The position numbers were made by a program, and so were the translations under genes. A stretch of 64,000 nt of DNA from Hyparrhenia diplandra (Eukaryota > Streptophyta > Magnoliopsida > Poales > Poaceae): assembly GCA_015847255.1 (NCBI GenBank), contig JADLZK010005499.1, positions 1 to 64,000 of the forward strand. Reading direction: 5' to 3'. The notes beneath the pieces were generated by a model. The model worked only from the letters and a program-made list of their open reading frames with translations. It had not been told where the DNA came from and did not search any database. Of the stretch, positions 1-11,358 are shown one piece after another (the stretch's first letter is position 1; every line of letters begins with the position of its first letter).

Positions 1-401
1 TTATATGAGAAGCAAGTGGAAAATACACCAAAAGGTGCCTCCCCGAAGGCGCATTACCGAGAATATCAAGCCCAAGGGAGGAATGGACCAAACACTGAAG
101 CGGGCCGAGCAAACTTATCGCCACACAACTTTTCAAGCCCAAACACGCCCGGCCTGCCCAAGGCTCTGCCCGAACCCGAGTTTGGCAAAAAGTAGCGCGC
201 ACCACCTCAAAAGCGCTTCGCACCCATCTTGGCCCGGTTCAGGCCCTGTGTTTGGCAGGCCGGTTTGTTACCTTCCAAAACCGGCCGTACCCGGCGTTGG
301 ATTAATGGTTCAAAGCAGATTTGGAAGGTGTTCAAGGGCGGTTTTGGCTCTTTCCATGTAAGGGGGGGACACGTTTTTCCAAAAGCCCCCTCTCCTCTAC
401 C

Positions 402-408
402 TATAAAA
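402..408 (+). promoter_or_regulatory. TATA box of the LTR promoter
   Basis: The sequence tataaaa follows a GC-rich stretch and lies about 50 bases before the pyrimidine tract, which is the usual place for an LTR core promoter. Transcription would start near 430. Confidence 0.5.
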
Positions 409-452
409 GGAGGCCCTCTCCCCCTCATTCAACACACACCACACAATGTAGC

Positions 453-562
453 CTCTCTCTTCTTCTTCTTCTTCTTCTTTTTTCTTCTTCTTCTTCAACT
501 AGCTTCCTTCTTCTCCTTTCTTCTTCTTCTTCTTTCTTCTTCTTCTTTTTCTTCTTCTTCTT
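453..562 (+). repeat. TTC/pyrimidine microsatellite
   Basis: About 110 bases consisting almost wholly of TTC repeats and other pyrimidines, probably in the transcribed leader of the LTR. It produces serine/leucine/phenylalanine-rich open frames that are not genes. Confidence 0.9.
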
Positions 563-1595
563 AGTTTGTACTTAGGAGGAGTTTGGCAAGGATTAATAAA
601 GGAGAGCAAGACATTTTGGAGCTATTCGATTTATATGATCAATTTTAGAGTTCTTCATCTTGTTCTTGTTCTCTATTTATCAATATAGTCATGTTCTTGA
701 ATTAGAGCAAAGTCCTTGTGACATAATCTTGATTGATGAACTAGTATATAGTTTCTATATCATGATCTTGTCTTATGGAACATAGTGCTTAATTTATCAT
801 ACACACATGTTTAGACCAAGAGCTAGATCAATATGATGAGTTCTACCTAGAGTTAGACTTGGTTGATGTTGGGTTGCGGGATTGATAGCCGTTCCTTCGT
901 GCTTTCTACGAAGGACCCGGGGGCCCGGGTAAGCCTTGTATACACGCTTGAGTAATAACCACTAGTGTAGGCGTGGTGTATGCGGACTAAGGGTTTTCTA
1001 TCTTTTGTAGTAGGCATCCCGCGGTTGAGGGGGTAGGCTACCGGGTTGTGACAGCCTTGTCCGCCCCCTTGTAATCCCCCACGTTGGTGTGGCGATTAAT
1101 GCTAAATGCGGTCTCCATCCCATTTGGCGCATTTGGGGTGCCGAAGTAATTCAGCGAGACCTTGGCTTTCTTGAACTAGAATCTCTACTTGATAAAACAT
1201 GTGTGTATACGCTATCTTGACATGACTATCTAGGATATACTCGCTTCATGTTAGATTTATTCTTTTTATTCATTATTTTCCCTTTATCCTTGAGATTGGC
1301 TCATTGTGTGTGTGTCAAGTTATCCTACTACCTATTCTATTTTACCCCTATTACTTGAGCATTGGTCTATTATACCAATTGTCATCTTGACCATGTCGAA
1401 TTAGAGACTTTTACACCATGCCTTCCTTTGGGAAAATATAAATAACGATACCCCCGGAATACTTCCGGGTGAAATGCTACAATGATAGATCCGTGCGCTT
1501 GCGGATGAATATCTTGTTTGGCAAGATTTATCACCGTTGATGTACCTAGTGTAATCACCGACCGCGGTGGTTTCATAGGAATATCAACGGGCGCA

Positions 1596-1609
1596 TTTCG
1601 GGCCCGTTA
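1596..1609 (+). other. Degenerate primer-binding site next to LTR
   Basis: The word here resembles the TGGCGCCGTT primer-binding site used by many plant Ty3-gypsy Tat/Athila elements, but it lacks bases in a CTGG/CG context. It marks the inner edge of the LTR. The assignment is by resemblance only. Confidence 0.4.
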
Positions 1610-2085
1610 TTAGAGATGGGTTCTAAACTCGTTTTCTAGTGATTGTGCTTAAGAATGCAAAAAATGGGAAGAAAGAGTTCATCAATGTATTTTTCTAGCG
1701 GCAAAGGTTGTTCTACTTGAGGCATTAAAAGGTTTAAAGCAACATCTTTTTGGGGCTATGGCGATGCAAAGGAAATGTAGTACAAGACCGAACTAGTTAG
1801 GCATGAGATGACTAGTTACTTGGACAAGAGGTCAAGGCTCAGGTGCCTCGAGGACACGGGTGAAATTTTGAGTTGATACGTAAAACAAATGTAAGGAAAC
1901 CAATGAAGGTGGAGGCGCCACGCACCAAATCTCCAACCAAATGCCGTACAAAGTCGATACAAAAGTTCCAAGTTAAGGACCAAATATAAGCAAGCAATAA
2001 GGATAGCTCAAGCAAAGCAATCACAAATTTACCGCATTTTGTGCTCCACCTAAACCTCAAACACGTATATTCCAAGTCGGTGAGT
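1610..2085. other. No recognisable gene
   Basis: The stretch begins like the untranslated leader of the preceding gypsy element and passes into sequence upstream of the hAT transposase remnant. I see no zinc-finger (BED) codons or other domain. Confidence 0.4.
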
Positions 2086-2089
2086 TCTT

Positions 2090-4327
2090 TTGCTTTGCAA
2101 GAGTCAGGAAAAGTGGTTTTGTGAAAGGTACAAGTCAAGACATCATGGCCCACTCTTGAGTTCTCCACAAAGAGCAAGGAAGCAAAGCAAATTAGATGAT
2201 GACCATGTGGCTAATTTTTTTTATGAGAATGGAATACCATTAAATGCTATTAACTCAAGAAGGGGAAATTATGCTTGAGTCCATTGGGCAATATGGTCTG
2301 GGTATGGCTCACCTTCATACCATCAGATTAGGAATCCACTACTTGATAGGGAGTTGGAGAAGACAGAGGAGTCGTAGAAAGAAGCATGAGGAAGCTTGGA
2401 AGGAATATACGCACAATCATGGCAAATGGATGGGTGACACTAGTCATAAATCATCTTATCAACTTTCTTGCCAATGGCCAAATTTGGAACATTCTTCTTA
2501 GGTTCTCATTGACGCTTCAAGTCGTAGCAAATGTCAGGACTATGTTGGCGTAGACTTGTTAGAGGAACAAATTAACAAAGGTTGGGAAGGAGTATGTGGT
2601 GCAAATTGTCCATGGACAATGGTTAAAACTTCAAGGCTCTGTAGAATTTTTATGGAGAGGATCCCAACTCTATTTTTTTGGACACCATGTGCTGCTTCAT
2701 TGTTTGGATTTGATGATGGAGGACATTGCAAAAGATACCTCAGTTTAGCTCTTGCATTAGTTCAAATAAGAAGGTGTGTAAGTTTATCCACAAACATGGG
2801 AGGATTCTCGGATCTTTATGCTTACGAAGATTGGTGTGATCTTGTGAGGCCCGGCATTTACTCTCACTTTGCTACTTCCTATCTCACATTAGCAAGCATG
2901 CATAAGAACAAATCTGGTCAGCGAGGAGTATGTTTGTAGAGTGAGGAATAAGCATCAACAACTTGTCCATAAGAGTGTTGAAGGACGAAAAAGCCGAGAA
3001 CACTATCCTTTTTCCATACCATTTTGGGACGTAAGTGAGCATTGTATAAAAGCAACCTGACCCCTCCTCATTGCTTCGAGGGATAGCTGATGGTGATGTC
3101 ACCAGCACTCCTGCATTATGGCAGCAATGGATGTTGCAAAGAAGACCATCATGAAAAGCTTTTGGCGGATAAAACCAACACTAAGGGATGAGGTAATGAA
3201 ATTCTATAATGAGAGATGGGATAACGGATGGAACAAAAACTATATGGAGGCGGGCCTCTTCTTGAATCCTGCAAAGTACTTTGAAATAAAGGAAAAGGAT
3301 AAGAGACAAGCTTACTGTGCTAAGGTGCATGTTTAATGACATTATATGGAAGATGGTGCCCGATGAGAGGAAGCAAGGAAAATAAGCAAACAAAGTCGAT
3401 GATTATGCCGGTTGTCGCGGTGAATCTTTTCAAAAAAATGGGCAATAATAGAGAGAAATGCAAAAATCCTAGTAAGTACTAAGTAATGAACAATTGAGCA
3501 CGACCAACAATTCTTTCTTTAAATCTTGGTATGTGATGGGCTGCTTGCTGATTATTGCTTTCTTTATAACAATTGGTAGTTCAATGGTGGAATGCTTTTG
3601 GTGGCTACACATTTGAGCTCTGAGAGTTTAGCAAAACCACGAAGCCTCTGTTGTAATAGTTGCGGTTGTGGCTAAATCGGTTTTGCATTTGCTCATGTAA
3701 GTGCAATTCCTATGGTACGTAGATTGCATACTAATGCATTCTTATATGTTGCGTGCTTGCAACCATCTAATGCCCCGTTTTTGCTCCTATTTATATAATT
3801 TGTGTGCATACTAAAAAAGAGGAACCATCTCGAGCACGCTAGGTTGAATAAGTTGGTCTTTGTAGCCTACAACCGTAGGATGCATTCGTGTTTCAAAAAT
3901 TTGGCGGAGCTTGGTTCTAAAGGCAAGAGATCAAACCTATTCTTGCCGCTAGAAGAGTTTAGGTGGGAAAATGAGTGGTAGATATCAACTCCGACCCCAA
4001 ACTCTTTGGGCTCCAAGGACCAATTTGTTGGTGCAACCGATCAGCTTAGAAGGCCGCCTATTCAGAGAAGCTGCTTTGCTCATGCGGGACTTACGCGGGC
4101 GCACATATGCAAGCCGGGTAGGAACAATACGAGGGGGTAGGAAAGGAAGGCAACTGACATCGAGTGCTCATCAACATGAAGAAGAGGTCAAGAGGAAGAC
4201 ATAGATGCACTAGCACTAGAGCGAGGTAACACGCAAGTGGAACAGCGAAATGGATGAAGAAATGGAGGAGGACCGGGGAGGGAAGAGGAAGACTCAGGCG
4301 GGACCTCCACCCGGTGAAGGCAAATGA
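2090..4327 (+). pseudogene. hAT-superfamily transposase remnant (DUF659 plus C-terminal dimerisation region)
   Basis: Pieces in all three plus frames line up in the order expected of a plant hAT transposase. At 2160-2300 there is a stretch with FFYENGIPLNAINSR and LESIGQYG, typical of the DUF659 region. At 2570-2740 come the transposase-core words around a threonine/asparagine pair and FWTPCAA followed by a LDLMMEDI-like segment. At 3118-3340 a helical segment contains YNERWDNGWNKNYMEA. Around 3570-3990 is the hAT C-terminal dimerisation region, with a WWNAFGG word and, near 3810-3990, the run RNHLEHARLNKLVFVAYNRR. The last frame stays acidic and lysine-rich to a stop at 4327. Stops and frameshifts break it at least six times, so as read it cannot encode transposase. 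Terminal inverted repeats and the 8-bp duplication were not found. Confidence 0.8.
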
Positions 4328-4786
4328 AGAATGTACGGTGGGCCTAAGATTTACTTATCTAGATGGCTGGTTCTATGGATCGGTGGAAGAACTATTTCCA
4401 TTTCATATTCAGGACTTGTTTATTTGTTTAATTATGTCATGTATTATGTACTGCCCGGTGCCCAAAGTGTGTGTGTGCTTGTGAATGTGTGATATGCGAT
4501 GATTGTTGAGCTGGCGAATCTGTGATGATTGCCTTGATCTACTCTTTATATTTCTTTTTATTCTTTTGCACTCTTCAAAGTCTTCACTCTCTTGTTTTTG
4601 CTATTTTGCATGTTTAAATGGTTATGTAACTTATGTTCTTTCTTTGTAATTTCAGATAAGGGAACAAGGCAGCGACAAGCACACACAATCGGGCATCGGC
4701 AAGATTTGCGAGCTACGTGAAAGTGGCCAAAAATCACATATATTTACATTATATACATTATATATATACATATATATACGGCAGGC
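4328..4786. other. AT-rich spacer with TA-rich patch, no gene
   Basis: Unrecognised sequence. Around 4740-4780 it becomes a short TA-rich tract, which matters because the neighbouring inverted-repeat element is also bordered on its right by a long (AT)n tract. Confidence 0.5.
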
Positions 4787-5051
4787 CCTAAAAAAACCGG
4801 GTGCATTTGCCAACACTCGGGTCCAAGCGCCACCTCCAAGCATGCTCCTCTGTCAAATTAACTCATGGGCCCACCTCTCCACCTAACCCACCTCATTTCC
4901 GTAGGCGGCTTCCCGCCTCCATCACCTCCTTCCCGCGGTAGTTGGCGGGCACCAATTACAACTAGTAGTGTATTCGGTTTGCAACTCAGTCCATCTTTCT
5001 AGTTACAACCTCCTAACGAGACACCGCTTAGTTATTCTCTCTCCGGTCCAT

Positions 5052-5267
5052 CCCACATGCGAGGAATCTTTTTTGTTTGGATCAAAAAAATGCAATATCT
5101 CCTAAACCATAGCTCCAATTTTAGATCCGTTTGCACCGGGTTGTTAAAAAATGTGCTTAACAAAATGAGATCCAAATGACTATATTTGACGAACTTTTTT
5201 TAAAGTATGTAATTGCAACTTCATCTGTACAATGAGTTGCCATTCGTGACTACAACACAATTGCAAC
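5052..5267 (+). repeat. Left long inverted repeat
   Basis: Reads as the reverse complement of 7021-7236 with scattered mismatches and small indels. Shared landmarks include aatatctcctaaacc, agatccgtttgcacc, gtgcttaacaaaatgagatc and gactacaacacaattgcaac. Confidence 0.85.
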
Positions 5268-6050
5268 TTAGGTGGCATAGTTAGGCGCTTGTTGTAACCC
5301 ACTTAGAACATAACTTTTAGAACCTAGTTGCAATCTAGTTGAAGCCTAGTTACATGCAACTAGTTATAACCCAGTTACAAGCTTCAAGCTAAGTGAACAA
5401 TGTATTTTATACACCCTATATGTGTACTCTACCAATTGCAACTGCTAGACTAGACCAATCACAACTATAACACCATGCGATTGCAACTTGACGGAACTAA
5501 TTCCAACAAATCTATTCTAGTGCAACTGGAACTAATTCCAATCACAACAAATCTATTACCATTTCGCATACAAAGGGTGTCTCCCGTTGTAACTTGCAAA
5601 GTCAGGAACGATTGTAACCTGGTTAACAACCATTTGCAACAAAAGGGTGATAACACAATTGTGACTACAACACTGAGTAAAAAACTCCATTTGCAACATT
5701 GGAGTATCTACGCTTGAATTGCAACAGCGAAATAACACGATTGCAACATGCTCTATTTCTATTTTACAAATCTTTTCTTGTTGCGTAGTCTCATCGATGG
5801 TAAAACCCCGGTTGCAACAAAAAATGCAAATTGCAACCTAGTTGATAGCCAATTGCTATAGGTTGATGAACACAATTGCAAATAAATCAGCGGGCCGGGT
5901 AAGTTACCATTTGCAACAATGGACATCTCCATTTGCAACACTACAAGTGACACAATCACAACATGTTGATGACCAGCATTTGCCAAACACACAAAAGGGC
6001 CAGTAATGTACCATTTGCAATAATGAAGCATTCACAATCTAGTTTACGCC
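5220..6050. repeat. TTGCAAC-word-rich low-complexity region
   Basis: The word TTGCAAC, or close variants, recurs many times at irregular spacing of roughly 20-60 bases. The spacing does not form a regular tandem array. A similar word bias appears at 9340-9640, suggesting a shared source. Confidence 0.7.
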
Positions 6051-6965
6051 AATTTGGAAGGGTCTGCCCTAGCACAAGAAACAGCGACATAAGCAATTCT
6101 TTTCTATGGAAAACGAGAACAAGATAGGGGCTGTCACCGAACGACAAACAAAGGAATAAAAGACAATTTTTTTCTATGGAAAGACAATAAATAAGGCGAG
6201 GGTCTGTCTAGCAAAGAAAGAAACAACTCACAATAGGCAATTCTTTTCTATGGAAAAAGCAGAGACAATATAGGGAGGCGTCACGGAACAGCAAACAAAG
6301 GAATAATAGACAATTTTTTTTCTATGGAATAACAATAGACAAGGCAAGTGTCCTAGCACAAGAAACAACTCACAATAGACAATTCTTTTCTATGGAAAAA
6401 ACAGAGACAAGATAGGGAGCTGCCCCACAGAGGCAACAAACAAAGGAATAAAAGATAATTTTTTTCTATAGAAAAACAATAGACAAGAGCGAGTCTGCCC
6501 CTAGCACAAGAAACAACTCACAATAGGCAATTCTTTTCTATGGAAAAAACAGAGACAAGATAGGGAGCTATCTGGAGGCAAACAAACAAGGAAAAATAGA
6601 TAAATTTTTATGGAATAACAATAGACAAGAGAGGGTCTGTCCTAGCACAACAAAACAACTCACAATAGACAATTCTTTTCTACCTGGAAAACATAGACAA
6701 GATAAGGAGCTGTCTGGAACAGCAAACAAGCTGAAAAATAGACAATTTTTTTTTTTTATGGAATAACAATAGACAAAGAGAGGGGTGTTGTCCTAACACA
6801 ACAAACAACTCACAATAGACAATTCTTTTTTCTATGGAAAAACATAGACAAGATAGGGGAGCTATCCCCGAGCAAAGCAAACAAGAAAAAAAATAGACAA
6901 CTTTTTTATGGAATAACAATAGACAAGAGAGGGTCTGTCTAGCACAACAAACAACTCACAATAGA
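6050..6965. repeat. Tandem array, ~144-bp unit, about six copies
   Basis: The word ttcttttctatgg recurs at about 6094, 6238, 6382, 6529, 6671 and 6820, a spacing of 142-149 bases. Within each unit a second, similar word (attttttttctatgg or close) occurs about half a unit away, so the unit looks like a diverged dimer of ~72 bases. Copies differ by small indels and homopolymer length. Nothing here codes for protein. Confidence 0.85.
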
Positions 6966-7020
6966 GCAACTCATAGCACAACAAAACAACTCACAACAAA
7001 AAAAGTATACTTCTGATCAA

Positions 7021-7236
7021 GTTGCAATTGTGTTGTAGTCGCGATGGCAACTCATAGTACGGTGAAGTTGCAATTACGTTACTTGAAAAAAAGTTTGTGA
7101 AATATAGTCATGTTGGATCTCATTTTGTTAAGCACATTTTTTCAACAACCGGGGTGCAAACGGATCTCAAAGTGGAGCTACGGTTTAGGAGATATTGCAT
7201 TTTTAGATCCGAAACAAAAAGATTCCTGCATGCGGG
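7021..7236 (-). repeat. Right long inverted repeat
   Basis: Partner of the repeat at 5052-5267, in opposite orientation. The two copies are clearly similar but not identical, so this is not a very recent or perfect palindrome. Confidence 0.85.
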
Positions 7237-7381
7237 ATTCGGGAAGGTCTCTGTAGCGGTTCCACACATGCGGAGGGATTCCACTGGCAGCGTCGGTTGG
7301 CACGCATGCGGGATTCCACGGCGTCGGTTTAGCTCGGGTGCATCTTATCTGGCCAGATGCACCTAGGTGCACTAATATACA

Positions 7382-7385
<4 letters not shown>

Positions 7386-7467
<82 letters not shown>
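7386..7467. repeat. (AT)n microsatellite, ~82 bases
   Basis: An uninterrupted AT dinucleotide tract. It makes long isoleucine/tyrosine open frames on both strands, which are artefacts. Confidence 0.97.
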
Positions 7468-7470
<3 letters not shown>

Positions 7471-8898
7471 AGGTCGATAAGTTGGTCGGGCATCGGGGCG
7501 ATAAGTTTTGTCCGTCGGAAGTCGGCTCGACTAATCGGCGATAAGGGACGACTAATGCGCCCATATCGACCTTATCGATTGGTCTTACGACTAGGTTCGA
7601 TAATACGATATGAAAGAAAGGGGGTGGAAGTGGTCACCTCAACACAAGGACGTAGGGACTCCTTTGTGGGGTAAATCAACCTCGGGATAAATCTTGGTCA
7701 CTTGTGTTATTGTTGTTGGGATATCACTTGTTCTTAGGGACTCCTTTGTGAAGGGAGAAACCAAGGGGTGCATCTACATCTCCTACATCATCCCACAAAC
7801 GCTAGGAAATCAAACTCATTGTACTTGTGACCCAGCGTTGTGACCTAGAGGCAAAGACCGCTTTTATGGGGTGGAGACACCACTGGTACCGTCTAGTATT
7901 TAACCTCGCTTAAAGTTTGTGGAGTTTTGTTTGGATATCTATTCACCCCTTGCCATTTCCTTCGCCTAGAATGGTGGTTAGCTGCTGACGGACTACGGCC
8001 CCGTTGTCGGCGTGTAGGGGCCAAAGCCGCTGTCTTTTCGGGACCTGCGGGGCAAGGCCCGTGATCTACATCTCGACCTTGACGGGAAAGGTGGGCTAAA
8101 TGACTATGTTTTGAACCTCAAGCGACTTTATTTTGTGGTCTATATATATATGTGTGGATTTGATCTCTCTTGCATATTTGATCATTCTAACTCTCTTGTG
8201 GTGAGAAAACTCCCCTCCTCTCTTGCCCCAGTCTTGATTGAGAATGCATTGCATTGTTGAGCTCCCTTGGTGGAGGGGAGATTCTTGTTATCTTGGGAAC
8301 CCGACCATTAATTGCGGACTTGTGAATCATTCGTGAAAGGAGTCAATGTGGATTGCTCGTGGCATGTGGATCCCTCTTTGTGACTACATTGAGCTCCCCA
8401 GCGGATTTGACACCGACCTATTGCTTGTGAATCATCAAGTGGGTGTATCACCACAACGGGACTAGAGTGCCGGCAAGCCGCGTGAACCTCGATCGAAAAA
8501 ATCATCGTGTCAAGTGTGCTTTGCTCGTTGGAGATTTCCATTGACATCGGTGATTGGCCACAACCCCTACTCGACTCAGGTGGTATTGTGTTCTAGCACA
8601 TCTTTGCATTATCTTCATAGTTTTGCATTGTGTACTTTGCTTATTAGCTTGTGTAGCTCGTAGTGTTAGAATTAGCTAGTTTATCTTGATCGCCTCGGAG
8701 TAACTTTAGCAACCTAGCTTTTGTGTGAGTAGAGACATTAAACTTGCTAGAATTGCTAGGTGGCTTGCTTTAGTTAGTTTGTAGCACCGCTTATTACGCC
8801 CGCCATCTTATTTACTAACGGTGTTGCTTAAGTGTTGTTGTAAAAAAATTTTATAGGCTAGTCACCCCTCCCTCCCTCTCAGCCATTAGGACCTTTCA
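7468..8898 (+). mobile_element. LTR remnant, copia-like, plus strand
   Basis: Non-coding sequence whose last 50 bases (a cacccctccctccctctcag stretch, then attaggacctttca) match the usual right end of grass Ty1-copia (Sirevirus-like) LTRs. A TA-rich patch near 8140 could serve as its TATA region. No primer-binding site or polypurine tract adjoins it and no coding region accompanies it. The left limit is uncertain; 7625 is one possible TG start. The first ~150 bases (7468-7620), with repeated cgataag words, may be separate. Confidence 0.45.
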
Positions 8899-10057
8899 AA
8901 GGGGAATGCAAATTGTTTTGATGTAGTTCATTTAAGTTAGGTTTATTTGTTATTAGGATCTCAAAGAACTTCTACGACTGAAAAAATTTTAGGGTGGGGA
9001 GATGTTGATTTTTCATGAAGATTTAATGGTGATTTTTTTATTTTACTACAGTAATTAACCTTGGTTACCGGATTTTTGGGGGTGGCTAGAGCCCCACCCG
9101 CCCTAGTGCAAGCTGTCCATGTATGCGGTGGCGATCGCCCCCACGCGGCGACCACGGCGGCCGTCACTTTGATGCCAAGTTGTTGCACAGGACATTCGAG
9201 GACATCCTCAAGCGGTAGCTTAGGAGAGCGTCGGCGCTATGGACAAGCTTAGCGCTGCACCATTTCAATGAATCTAGGTAGTTTTACGTGCATGACTGTG
9301 CTTTCGTGAATTAACCGCATTTTTTTCTGTGCATGATTTTTGTTGCAAAAAGATTCTATTGCAATGAAACATGGTAATGTGGCAGTTAGTTACATTACCA
9401 TGAAGTAATGGCGTTGCAATATTGGCTCGTTATTTGCAACCTAATGTCGACAGTGGCAATATAGTCTATTGGCACAACGTGTGTTGTGGTAACAATTACT
9501 TATGCATCGATGCTATTGGTTGCAATATCTCTATTACAACCATATTGTGTGTGGCATTTTTTTATGCGTGTGGAGAAAAGGCATATTATCACAACATGTC
9601 AAATTTAGTTGTAATAACCTATTGCAACCTATCTACTACACTTATGTAGGACCCCCATTAGGGAGTTCTCTTGACATGTAGCTATGCCACCTAAGCCGCC
9701 CCACACGGTCCAAACCCCACCGCGGTTCTGCTTTTTTGTCGTTTTATTTTCTGTACTATGGACACGAAGGGGCAGCGCGTCATCGTGATTCCCATTCATA
9801 TCCACTGAGCAGGACATTCAATTTCATGCATTCAATTCCATGTGTGCACCTGTGGAATGAGGACATAGGAAGGGTCACCATGATTCCCATCGATCCACCC
9901 ATCCAGAGCTCCATTCCACGACAAACAAAGAAGCACAAGAGAAGGTAAGCTGAAGCATCTAGGCCCCTAGAGTGGGACGATGATTGATGACAATATATAA
10001 ATTACCATGACTAACATGTGTGTTTTGCGGGAAGAGGGGTAAGTTAGGTCATGGTAA
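8899..10057. other. Unclassified repeat-derived DNA, TTGCAAC-rich at 9340-9640
   Basis: No gene is recognised. The 9340-9640 part repeats ttgcaac/gttgcaa words like those inside the long-inverted-repeat element at 5.2-6.0 kb. A GC-richer piece at 9060-9220 has short open frames without recognisable motifs. Confidence 0.5.
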
Positions 10058-11358
10058 TGATGGTTTTCGAGGAATGTGTCTCGTATGCCCTCGGCGATGG
10101 AAATCGTTTAGGTTTTCAAAAGATGGACGACAAAGGTTAAGGGGCGATTAGTTCGATTGTCGATGGAGTTAGTGACATCAGTTAGTCGTAGGACTTTGTT
10201 TTTCGCTTTTGGCGGTAGTACTATTAAGGGGTACGATGGGTAGCTTGACCTAGGTGAGTCTAGTGATGAGATGTGGTGCACACTTGGTAATTCTAGCACT
10301 AGGTAGCACGAAAAAGTCTGCGAAAAGATTGGAGTTGAAGCCGTTCACGAAATCGAAGATTTGGAGGTGAAGTGGCTGAGTTTGTATAAGCGGCCGGGCC
10401 GGCTAGGGCGAGGCACTGGCGGCGTCGGCGCCGTTGGCAGCGTCGGGCAGTTCTTTGCTGCGTGCGGCGACGCCGTGGCGTCTGAAGCCCGTGCGGCCGT
10501 CGCGATCTAGAGACCATGTATCTCCGGTGGCCGCTTAGCGCGTCGGCCACGTTGAAGTTTTGTGGCGCCGGTTTGAATTTTTGTATCGGCGCTGGCGGCA
10601 TGGCGCATAAGCCGCTGGCAGCGTTATTTTGTGCATTTTTAAGCGGTTCGTGGGCCAACGGTTGGATTTCAAGCGCCTTGGGCTATAAATACTTGGTTGG
10701 CTTTCGTCCATATTCTCTCTCTTGCTCATTTGTTTAGCTGAAAAAACACCTTGAGAATTGAAGGGGAGTGCAAGAGCCTCTAGAGTTGGTCATATGCAAG
10801 ATTAAGGACCTCTTTAGTGCTTTTGTGAGTTTCAAGTGTGCATCCACTCTTCTCATTAGGCTTATAGAGGTTAAGTGAGAGTTTGTGCTTGTTACTCTTG
10901 GTGATCGCCATCACCTATAGGCGGCTTGGTGGCGTTCCATGGCGAAGATCACCGGTGGAGATTGTCGGTGACTCAGCGAGCTTGTGAGCGGTTTTGAGGT
11001 GATTCACCGCGACGGAGTGTCGAAAAAATCAGCGTGTATAGAGCACTTAGTTCTTGCGAGAGTGCTCCAACGAAGACTAAGGGGTGTGGCGACACCTCGA
11101 TACCTCGGGGAAAACATCACCATGTTCCTTCCTCTCTTTACTTTCGTATTTACATTCCGCCAATTCTATTTCATGTCTTTACATTCTTAGAATTGCCATG
11201 CTAAGTAGGATTGGAACCTAGGGTGCAAAACTTTTGTGCGATAGTTGCGTAAACACGATTAGGCACAAAGAGGGTGAATATGGGCTAGTAGGTTGTTTAT
11301 TTGAGTTAAAATTTTAGATTAGCCCAATTCACCCCTCTTGGGCATCTCGATCCTTTCA
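10058..11358 (+). mobile_element. Probable solo LTR, Sirevirus-type (Ty1-copia)
   Basis: About 1.3 kb with the composition of a grass Sirevirus LTR: a long GC-rich U3, a TATA box at 10684-10690, then an untranslated region ending in cacccctcttgggcatctcg and atcctttca at 11358. No TGGTATCAGAGC primer site follows and no polypurine tract precedes it, so it is best read as a solo LTR. GTAA occurs immediately before the proposed TG start (10054-10057) and immediately after the end (11359-11362), which may be what remains of a 5-bp duplication. The left end is less certain than the right. Confidence 0.6.
10684..10690 (+). promoter_or_regulatory. TATA box of Sirevirus-type LTR
   Basis: tataaat in the word ggctataaatacttgg, about 670 bases before the LTR's right end, where LTR core promoters of this group usually lie. 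Confidence 0.5.

Larger units (their letters stand above)
1..1595 (+). mobile_element. LTR of a Ty3-gypsy element (Tat/Athila-like), 5' end outside window
   Basis: Non-coding stretch with LTR-like organisation on the plus strand: a TATA box near 402, a long pyrimidine (TTC) tract just downstream, a run of untranslated sequence, and at its end a primer-binding-like site near 1596. The words before that site (an 'aacgggcgcatttc' junction) resemble the R-U5 end of grass Tat/Athila-type Ty3-gypsy elements. No gag or pol follows; the internal part seems replaced by other sequence, including the hAT remnant. The left LTR boundary is not visible, so this may be a truncated 5' LTR. The superfamily is recognised from memory of family features, not from an alignment. 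Confidence 0.55.
4787..7385. mobile_element. Non-autonomous element with long inverted repeats and tandem-repeat core
   Basis: Two ~216-bp segments (5052-5267 and 7021-7236) are inverted copies of each other, with weaker similarity possibly continuing outwards towards a shared GGTGCATNTG-like word near 4800 and 7350. Between them lie a TTGCAAC-rich region and a tandem array. Both outer flanks are TA-rich. No transposase is encoded; the open frames inside are by-products of the repeats. A foldback or long-TIR MULE/CACTA derivative is possible, and the superfamily is not settled by what I can see. The outer limits are estimates. Confidence 0.6.

Noticed and set aside
229..575. Leucine/phenylalanine/serine-rich open frames
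   Set aside because: They are translations of the TTC microsatellite and end with it; no gene context.
6680..6919. Minus-strand frame with repeated FHKK and CSR words
   Set aside because: The repetition follows the tandem DNA repeat; no conserved protein motif is present.
6050..6965. Regularly spaced repeats that might suggest a CRISPR-like array
   Set aside because: Units are contiguous 144-bp tandem copies without unique spacers, and the genome is that of a plant.
7178..7564. Open frames with long isoleucine-tyrosine runs on both strands
   Set aside because: Pure products of the (AT)n tract.
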